Source: Ruminococcus sp. (GTDB lineage: Bacteria > Bacillota > Clostridia > Oscillospirales > Acutalibacteraceae). From it: a stretch of 37,312 nt of DNA. Location of the stretch: NCBI GenBank assembly GCA_017395925.1, contig JAFQNJ010000033.1, positions 1 through 37,312 of the forward strand. Direction: 5' to 3'. The position numbers were made by a program, and so were the translations under genes. Of this stretch, positions 33,501 through 37,312 are shown in pieces (position 1 is the first letter of the stretch; every line of letters begins with the position of its first letter). Below the pieces are notes generated by a model that saw nothing but the letters and a program-made list of their open reading frames with translations, did no database searches and was not told the DNA's origin.

Positions 33501-33987
33501 CGCATCGCTCATAGCCAAGCATCGCGAGGGCTTTCGTACATTTCTCCAGAGTGACACTCTCCCCTGTGCGAAGTTTAAGTGTTGCATCACAGAGGGTCTT
33601 TGCAGGTATTGTATACTGCAGCGCTGCATCACCGCAGGCAATGACGCAGTCAAGTTCACCCGAGAGAATTCCCGTCAGCACCGAGAGGCGCTGATGCTCG
33701 TATTCTCTGGAGTGCCCCTCAATGCTTCTGAAGTTGAAGTCGCGGTAAGGATACACTCCCACCCTCATTCCCATCGCCGTAAGGTCACGGGACAGAACTG
33801 CCGCCTCCCGCTCATCCGAGGCAACGCAAAAAGCTCTGCATTTCTGTGAAAGGCAGAGTGAGTAGATGGTATGTGCTTTGTGCACGGGACCGAGTCCCGT
33901 CATTGCCACAGAGCGTTTTTTTGAAACAGATTCGGCGAGCCTTCTGAAATCCTTTGACTTCAGGCTCAGATCACAGAGAAATTTCAT
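30541..33987 (-). CDS. mfd: Mfd, transcription-repair coupling factor
   Basis: Mfd removes RNA polymerase stalled at DNA lesions and recruits UvrA. The 1148-residue protein has the UvrB-homology N-terminus (about residues 1-350) in which the P-loop position reads GLGPVHKAH and is degenerate, as expected. The RNA polymerase interaction domain is at ~490-555 (VGDYVVHTTHGIGIFEG), the RecG-like helicase motor has Walker A GDVGFGKT at 641-648 and the IIDEEQRFG box, and the TRCF domain is at the C-terminus. Length is family-normal. GGAGG precedes the ATG. It follows pth and completes the glmU-prs-pth-mfd order known from Bacillus. Confidence 0.97.
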   Translation of the reverse strand: MKFLCDLSLKSKDFRRLAESVSKKRSVAMTGLGPVHKAHTIYSLCLSQKCRAFCVASDEREAAVLSRDLTAMGMRVGVYPYRDFNFRSIEGHSREYEHQRLSVLTGILSGELDCVIACGDAALQYTIPAKTLCDATLKLRTGESVTLEKCTKALAMLGYERCDQIEGVGQFSQRGGILDFFSPDSDNPVRVEFWGDEIDSLSYFDLTTQRRTEAVEEIILSPSTEVFITDREALAGEIERKAKLLRSEKNQKAKELLLSDAELIRQGVHLSNLDKYIHLLYGETATLVDYIGEDFLCFISEENAVQEKLKATAFRYKEDLADYFADGILSRGFETYSVSYDDMLAAFEKRGVVFLDNFIHGTHSLSLSDFISVNARQLPPLNSTLAEFAEELQMLELSKSIVVLLTTTEKGAENLAKALSEKGLPARVAGEDELLSFGKIHVFCGTLSSGIEYTGERIYIYTQGRQELPKKSKRKLPKNSQEIYSLSDLNVGDYVVHTTHGIGIFEGINKINAHGIVKDYIKIAYAKGDVLYVPVTQLDLVAKYIGPRENSAVKLNRLGSGDWQKAKSRVKSAVKDMAKELIALYSARMNAEGYAFSEDGEWQRDFEQNFDYEETPDQLRCADEIKGDMQRRAPMDRLLCGDVGFGKTEVALRAAFKCICDSKQCALLCPTTILAWQHYQTIIRRFENYPVRVELLSRFRKPAEIKSVIERLKRGEVDMVVGTHRLVQKDVEFRDLGLVIIDEEQRFGVAHKERFKEIYKNVDVLTLSATPIPRTLNMALSGIRDLSVLEEAPQNRYPVQTYVLEHDRGIINDAIRKELRRGGQVFYLHNNVETIASKAARIQADIPEAQVGIGHGKMTESELSNVWRDMLEQKINVLVCTTIIETGVDVPNANTLIIENADRFGLSQLHQIRGRVGRSTRRAFAYLTFTGGKVLSEISQKRLNAIREFTEFGSGMKIAMRDLELRGAGSVLGANQHGHMEDVGYDMYLKLLDSAVREERGEAPSVAEDKDCLIDIAVVSHIPESYIESLSLRLDAYKLIADIRSSEEASDVVDELLDRFGDIPESVMGLIDVALIRNRAASMGIYEIKQNETSLLLYMKDIKNPDILSLVSTHRGDALLSAGNKPYIAYRMKNKNNPLQALREVFLN

Positions 33988-34049
33988 AATTCCTCCATAG
34001 AAATATATTAACTCGTCGGTAAACTCCGCGAAGTTTTATGAAGCTTGAA

Positions 34050-34646
34050 TCAGTTGAAGTTCTGCATGGCTTTCTGGATATTGTCACTTACCATCAGCTC
34101 CACAGCTTCAACGGAATTTTCATAGATACCCGAGAGGGTCTTCTGCTCGGTTGATGAAAATTTAGAGAGCACCCAGTCCTTCAGGTCGTAGTCGGGATGG
34201 GGCTTTTTACCCACACCAATCTTGATGCGGGGGAACATATCGGAACCCGAAAGATAGATGATATTCTTCATTCCGTTGTGTCCGCCGTCGCTACCCTTCT
34301 GGCGGATTCTCATCTTGCCCACGTCCAGGGAAATATCATCAAATATTATAATAACGTTTTCAGGAGATATTTTGTAGAAATTCATCGCCTCAACTACCGC
34401 CTGCCCCGAATTGTTCATATAGGTGGAGGGCTTCATCAGAAGGCACTTTGCCCCCGAGATTCTGCACTCGCCGGTGGTGGATTTGAAGCGGATTTTCTTC
34501 ATCTGGCAGGAGTATTTCTCTGCCAGTAAATCAACTGCACAGAAGCCGCAGTTGTGGCGTGTATTCTCGTATTGTTTGCCGGGATTGCCGAGACCCACAA
34601 CAATGTAGTCCACCGCACCGCCGGAGCTTTTCTTCGAAAATATCAT
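34050..34646 (-). CDS. pth: Peptidyl-tRNA hydrolase
   Basis: Cleaves peptidyl-tRNAs that drop off ribosomes, recycling tRNA. The 198-residue product has VVGLGNPGKQYENTRHN with the catalytic His, LLMKPSTYMNNSG, and IIFDDISLDVGKMRIRQKGSDGGHNGMK, all diagnostic. About ten residues (MIFSKKSSGG) precede the usual start of the family, a slight extension. It lies between prs and mfd. A terminator hairpin lies 27 nt before the ATG, so transcription from prs must partly read through. Confidence 0.97.
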   Translation of the reverse strand: MIFSKKSSGGAVDYIVVGLGNPGKQYENTRHNCGFCAVDLLAEKYSCQMKKIRFKSTTGECRISGAKCLLMKPSTYMNNSGQAVVEAMNFYKISPENVIIIFDDISLDVGKMRIRQKGSDGGHNGMKNIIYLSGSDMFPRIKIGVGKKPHPDYDLKDWVLSKFSSTEQKTLSGIYENSVEAVELMVSDNIQKAMQNFN

Positions 34647-34665
34647 AACATATATCTCCCTTTAG

Positions 34666-34699
34666 AAAAAACACAGGGAACGGCAACCGCCGCCCCCTG
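34666..34699 (-). terminator. Terminator between prs and pth
   Basis: On the minus strand CAGGGGGCGGC pairs with GCCGTTCCCTG (11 bp, two G-U pairs) with a 4-nt loop, followed by TGTTTTTTC. It lies about 28 bp past prs and 27 nt before pth. Confidence 0.85.
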
Positions 34700-34727
34700 C
34701 CGAAAAATATTCAGTCTTATGTAACTA

Positions 34728-35684
34728 TTAAAGATTGATTGTGGAAACAGGCTTGTCAGCATAAATTCTCTCAATAGCCTCTGCGAAAACGGAAGCAACG
34801 GGAAGAACTGTAAACTTATCAAGCATATTCTCCTCGGGAATCGGAACTGTATCCAGAAGCACAAGCTCCTTGATAACGCTGTCACGGATTCTCTCAATAG
34901 CGGGACCGGAGAGAACTGCGTGAGTAGCACAAGCGGTAACCTCAAGGCAGCCCTGGTCCATAATAGCCTTTGCTGCATTGCAGAGAGTACCTGCTGTATC
35001 TATCATATCGTCAACAAGAATTGCCTTCTTGCCCACAACATCACCGATAATATTCATAACTTCAGAAACATTAGCCTTCTGTCTTCTCTTATCAATAATT
35101 GCAATGGGACAGCCGATCTTTGCAGCGAAGTTTCTTGCTCTGGTAACGGAACCCAGGTCGGGAGAAACTACTACATAGTCATCGAAATTCTTGCCGATTT
35201 TCTTCTTCATGTGGTTAGCAAGCATAGGTGCACCAACGAGATGGTCAACAGGGATGTTGAAGAAGCCCTGAATCTGGTTAGCGTGAAGGTCCATGGTGAG
35301 GACTCTGTCAGCACCTGCTGCGGTGATAAGGTCAGCGCAGAGCTTTGCTGAAATCGGATCACGAGCCTTTGCCTTACGGTCCTGACGAGCATAACCGAAG
35401 TAAGGAATAACTGCTGTGATGGAGGCTGCAGATGCACGCTTCATAGCGTCGATCATAATGAGCATCTCCATAAGGTTGTCGTTAACGGGTGTTGAGGTGG
35501 ACTGAACAATGAAGCATTCGCTACCTCTGACGGATTCCTGAAGAGATACTGAAATCTCGCCATCGCTGAAGGTTGTGCAGCTGCTCTTACCCAGAGGCAG
35601 ACCGAGACAACCTGCAATCCCCTGTGCTACAGTGGGATTAGAGTTTCCTGCGAAGATTTTAATGTCTTTGCCGTGAAAATTCAT
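34728..35684 (-). CDS. prs: Ribose-phosphate pyrophosphokinase (PRPP synthetase)
   Basis: Makes PRPP from ribose 5-phosphate and ATP, the precursor for purines, pyrimidines, His, Trp and NAD. The 318-residue product has FAGNSNPTVAQGIA and FSDGEISVSLQESVRG at the N-terminus, YFGYARQDRKAKARDPISAK (ATP loop), and the PRPP-binding DDMIDTAGT near residues 223-231. Start at the ATG at 35682-35684, preceded by GGGGA at 7 nt; a longer in-frame start 13 codons upstream lacks such a site. It follows the glmU-like gene, as in Bacillus. Confidence 0.96.
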   Translation of the reverse strand: MNFHGKDIKIFAGNSNPTVAQGIAGCLGLPLGKSSCTTFSDGEISVSLQESVRGSECFIVQSTSTPVNDNLMEMLIMIDAMKRASAASITAVIPYFGYARQDRKAKARDPISAKLCADLITAAGADRVLTMDLHANQIQGFFNIPVDHLVGAPMLANHMKKKIGKNFDDYVVVSPDLGSVTRARNFAAKIGCPIAIIDKRRQKANVSEVMNIIGDVVGKKAILVDDMIDTAGTLCNAAKAIMDQGCLEVTACATHAVLSGPAIERIRDSVIKELVLLDTVPIPEENMLDKFTVLPVASVFAEAIERIYADKPVSTINL

Positions 35685-35806
35685 ACATATTCCCCTTTTT
35701 CTTAAATTCGTCAACTCACGCACTGAACAGCCGAGAACGGGTTGACTTCAATAAAAAATATAATTAAACCGGAACATCGTGCCCGATAAAATCCAAAGTT
35801 AAATTT

Positions 35807-36556
35807 TTATTTGCCGTAGCCCTTGGCTATTGCAATTTCATTGAGTTCCTGAAGCTGTGCGGGGTCATTGGCACCCAGAGCCACATCAGGAGTTTTTGCC
35901 ACAAAGGCACCTGCCTTCATACCGTCACCGATGATGAGCTTCAGCGCATCGGGCAGATAGTACTCTGCAGCTTTGTTATTTGCGGTGATTCTGTCAAGTA
36001 CAGAGAGCAGAGCCTCCACCTCAAACCAATAAGCACCGGAGTTAATCTCGTTGATTTTTCTGATTTCCTCATCTGCATCCTTATGCTCAATAATAGCTGA
36101 AAGTGAGCCGTCCTCGTTTCTCACAACTCTGCCGTAGCCGGTAGCATCCTCAACAGAGGCGCTGATAACGGTGGCTGAGCTTTCTGTGGAAGAATGCTGA
36201 TTATAAGAATCAGAGATAGTCTCAGAATCAATGAAAGGTGCATCGCCGCCCAGAATAACCACGGAGCCGCCACGGGACTTAAGGAAATCCCTTGCCATCA
36301 TAACGGCATGGCCTGTACCCAGACGTTCGCTCTGTAAAACGGTCTCAACCTTAAAAGGAAGAGTGCTGACATATTCGTCAATATATTCTGCACGGTAGCC
36401 CTTGACTACACAGATATCCTCAATGCCGGCTTCTCTGACTGCGTCCATAACCCAACGGAGCATGGGCTTCGAGAGCACCTCACAGAGAGTCTTTGGTTTT
36501 TCGCTCTGCATTCTCTTGCCCTCGCCGCCTGCGAGGATAATCGCACATTTACTCAT
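35807..36556 (-). CDS. GlmU-like uridylyltransferase, pyrophosphorylase domain only
   Basis: Nucleotidyltransferase expected to make UDP-GlcNAc from GlcNAc-1-phosphate and UTP for peptidoglycan. The 249-residue product starts with the sugar nucleotidyltransferase loop (LAGGEGKRM, residues 8-16; GlmU normally LAAGxGTRM) and has GTGHAVMMA, GDAPFI, ATGYGRVVRNEDG and NAxxEYYLPD-like AAEYYLPDALKLI. It ends immediately after this domain. The left-handed beta-helix acetyltransferase half of bacterial GlmU (another ~200 residues) is missing, with no remnant in the 122 bp that follow. It is in the glmU slot before prs. GGAAAG precedes the ATG at 36556. It could be a related sugar nucleotidyltransferase instead. 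Confidence 0.85.
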   Translation of the reverse strand: MSKCAIILAGGEGKRMQSEKPKTLCEVLSKPMLRWVMDAVREAGIEDICVVKGYRAEYIDEYVSTLPFKVETVLQSERLGTGHAVMMARDFLKSRGGSVVILGGDAPFIDSETISDSYNQHSSTESSATVISASVEDATGYGRVVRNEDGSLSAIIEHKDADEEIRKINEINSGAYWFEVEALLSVLDRITANNKAAEYYLPDALKLIIGDGMKAGAFVAKTPDVALGANDPAQLQELNEIAIAKGYGK

Positions 36557-36573
36557 AGAAGCTTTCCTTTCAA

Positions 36574-36589
36574 AGTCGGCAGACCGACT
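36574..36589 (-). other. Small leader hairpin before the glmU-like gene
   Basis: AGTCGG and CCGACT are perfect 6-bp arms around a TCTG-type tetraloop, 18 nt upstream of the start codon and just before the ribosome binding site. No U-run follows. It may affect translation or message stability; it does not resemble the glmS ribozyme. Confidence 0.4.
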
Positions 36590-36606
36590 GAGATTAATAG
36601 TTATAA

Positions 36607-36636
36607 ATATTATCTCATAAAACGAATATTTTTCAA
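36607..36636 (-). promoter_or_regulatory. Possible promoter of the glmU-like/prs unit
   Basis: Minus strand TTGAAA (36631-36636) and TAATAT (36607-36612) with 18-bp spacing; GATAAT overlaps at 16 bp. Both are acceptable SigA-type matches. Confidence 0.5.
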
Positions 36637-36760
36637 GGTGTTTATGCAAAATATATCATCTTTGTAACTACTTAACAAATTGTTCATTCTATTTTCGGAA
36701 TATTGGTTACATTTTATGACAAAATAAATTTAAAAAAATGTGGCATTTTAGTTTTAAATT

Positions 36761-36769
36761 TGATATAAT
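36761..36769 (+). promoter_or_regulatory. Extended -10 promoter of ppdK
   Basis: TGATATAAT combines a TGn extension with consensus -10 TATAAT (36764-36769). The hexamer 17 bp upstream (GGCATT) is a weak -35. Start expected near 36776. Confidence 0.65.
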
Positions 36770-36812
36770 GTTTTCAAGACTGGGCTTATTCTACGAGTTC
36801 AGTAGTAGTTGA

Positions 36813-36838
36813 GCAGGGCGTACATCGTTCGCCACTGC
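36813..36838 (+). other. Stem-loop in the ppdK leader
   Basis: GCAGGGCG pairs with CGCC-A-CTGC (8 bp with one bulged A) around a 9-nt loop, ending about 31 nt before the ppdK ATG. A weaker CTAC/GTAG hairpin precedes it at about 36791-36805. The stretch after it (ATATATTTTT) is only loosely U-rich, so an attenuator is possible but unproven. I recognise no named riboswitch. Confidence 0.45.
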
Positions 36839-36869
36839 ATAAAACATATATTTTTAGGAGGTTTTTACA

Positions 36870-37312
36870 ATGAGCCACAAGTATGTTTACCTCTTCTCAG
36901 AGGGTAACGCATCCATGCGTGAGCTCCTCGGCGGTAAGGGCGCAAACCTTGCAGAAATGACTTCTCTCGGTCTCCCCGTTCCCCAGGGCTTCACAGTATC
37001 CACAGAGGCTTGTACTCAGTACTATGAGGACGGTCGCAAGATCAACGATGACATCCAGGCAGAGATTATGGAGTACATCGAGAAGATGGAAGGTATCACC
37101 GGCAAGAAGTTCGGCGATCTCGAGAATCCTCTCCTCGTTTCCGTACGTTCCGGTGCAAGAGCATCCATGCCCGGTATGATGGACACAATCCTCAACCTCG
37201 GTCTTAACGAGGAAGTTGTAAACGTTATGGCAACAAAGTCCGGCAACGCACGTTGGGCTTGGGACTGCTACAGAAGATTCATCCAGATGTACTCCGACGT
37301 TGTTATGGAAGT
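36870..37312 (+). CDS. ppdK: Pyruvate, phosphate dikinase (N-terminal part, runs off window)
   Basis: PPDK interconverts pyruvate, ATP and phosphate with PEP, AMP and pyrophosphate; in anaerobic gut Clostridia it often serves in pyrophosphate-linked glycolysis. The first ~147 codons are present. They show the nucleotide-binding start [42 protein letters not shown], and [21 protein letters not shown], which are diagnostic for PPDK (in PEP synthase the last block differs). AGGAGG lies at 36856-36861 before the ATG at 36870. Codon use is strongly biased (Ctc, Gtt, Aag, Ggt), which suggests high expression. The gene continues past the right edge. Confidence 0.96.
   Translation, partial: MSHKYVYLFSEGNASMRELLGGKGANLAEMTSLGLPVPQGFTVSTEACTQYYEDGRKINDDIQAEIMEYIEKMEGITGKKFGDLENPLLVSVRSGARASMPGMMDTILNLGLNEEVVNVMATKSGNARWAWDCYRRFIQMYSDVVME

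Larger units (their letters stand above)
36557..36869. other. Divergent intergenic region glmU-like / ppdK
   Basis: 313 bp without a gene. The minus-strand side carries the candidate glmU promoter and a short hairpin. The middle (36650-36760) is AT-rich with nothing recognisable. The plus-strand side carries an extended -10 promoter and a structured leader of about 93 nt for ppdK. Confidence 0.7.

Overview
The window looks like chromosome of a low-to-medium GC, Gram-positive, spore-forming anaerobe of the Clostridia, most likely an Oscillospiraceae/Ruminococcus-type gut bacterium. The evidence is Firmicutes gene order (pth-mfd-prsA-like, phoH-ybeY-era-yqzL-recO, ylxM-ffh-rpsP-khpA-rimM-trmD), strong AGGAGG-type ribosome binding sites, a germination protease (gpr), two secreted enzymes ending in dockerin type I modules, a BspA-like leucine-rich repeat surface protein, and pyruvate phosphate dikinase. 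Species assignment is inference. No rRNA, tRNA, IS element, prophage or CRISPR array was found.

Layout. (1) 1-7285, minus strand: the division/cell-wall (dcw) cluster, transcribed mraZ, rsmH, ftsL, pbp/spoVD-like, a small unknown gene, mraY, ftsW, murG (cut by the window edge). murE, murF and murD are absent from their usual places. The small unknown gene sits there instead and faintly resembles part of a Mur ligase. A good promoter lies upstream of mraZ. (2) 7740-11499, minus: HPr (ptsH), uvrC, rsmD, coaD and a coiled-coil protein. (3) 11728-16563, minus: ylxM-ffh-rpsP-khpA, then an LRR surface protein with its own promoter, then rimM and trmD. The trmD reading frame holds an in-frame TAA. 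(4) 16870-22675, plus: phoH, ybeY, era, a small yqzL-like gene, recO and mutS2, ending in a bidirectional terminator shared with gpr (minus). (5) 23732-30432: a surface/secretion section with a dockerin-bearing C1 cysteine protease (plus), asnS (minus), a dockerin-bearing CHAP/SH3 protein (minus), a Thr/Pro-rich membrane protein and a PrsA-like lipoprotein (both minus). (6) 30541-36556, minus: a single-domain glmU-like gene, prs, pth and mfd. (7) 36870-end, plus: start of ppdK.

Most of the window is housekeeping: envelope synthesis and division, translation and SRP targeting, DNA repair, and cofactor or nucleotide precursors. The accessory flavour comes from the exported proteins. The most checkable oddities are the ochre codon in trmD, a phoH gene whose ribosome binding site faces ACG rather than ATG, the LRR gene inserted in the rpsP-trmD cluster, the Mur-ligase-like small gene in the dcw cluster, the GlmU lacking its acetyltransferase half, and terminator-like hairpins placed 22-28 nt upstream of uvrC, asnS and pth. 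I see no convincing undescribed multi-gene system; most findings are unusual variations on known loci.
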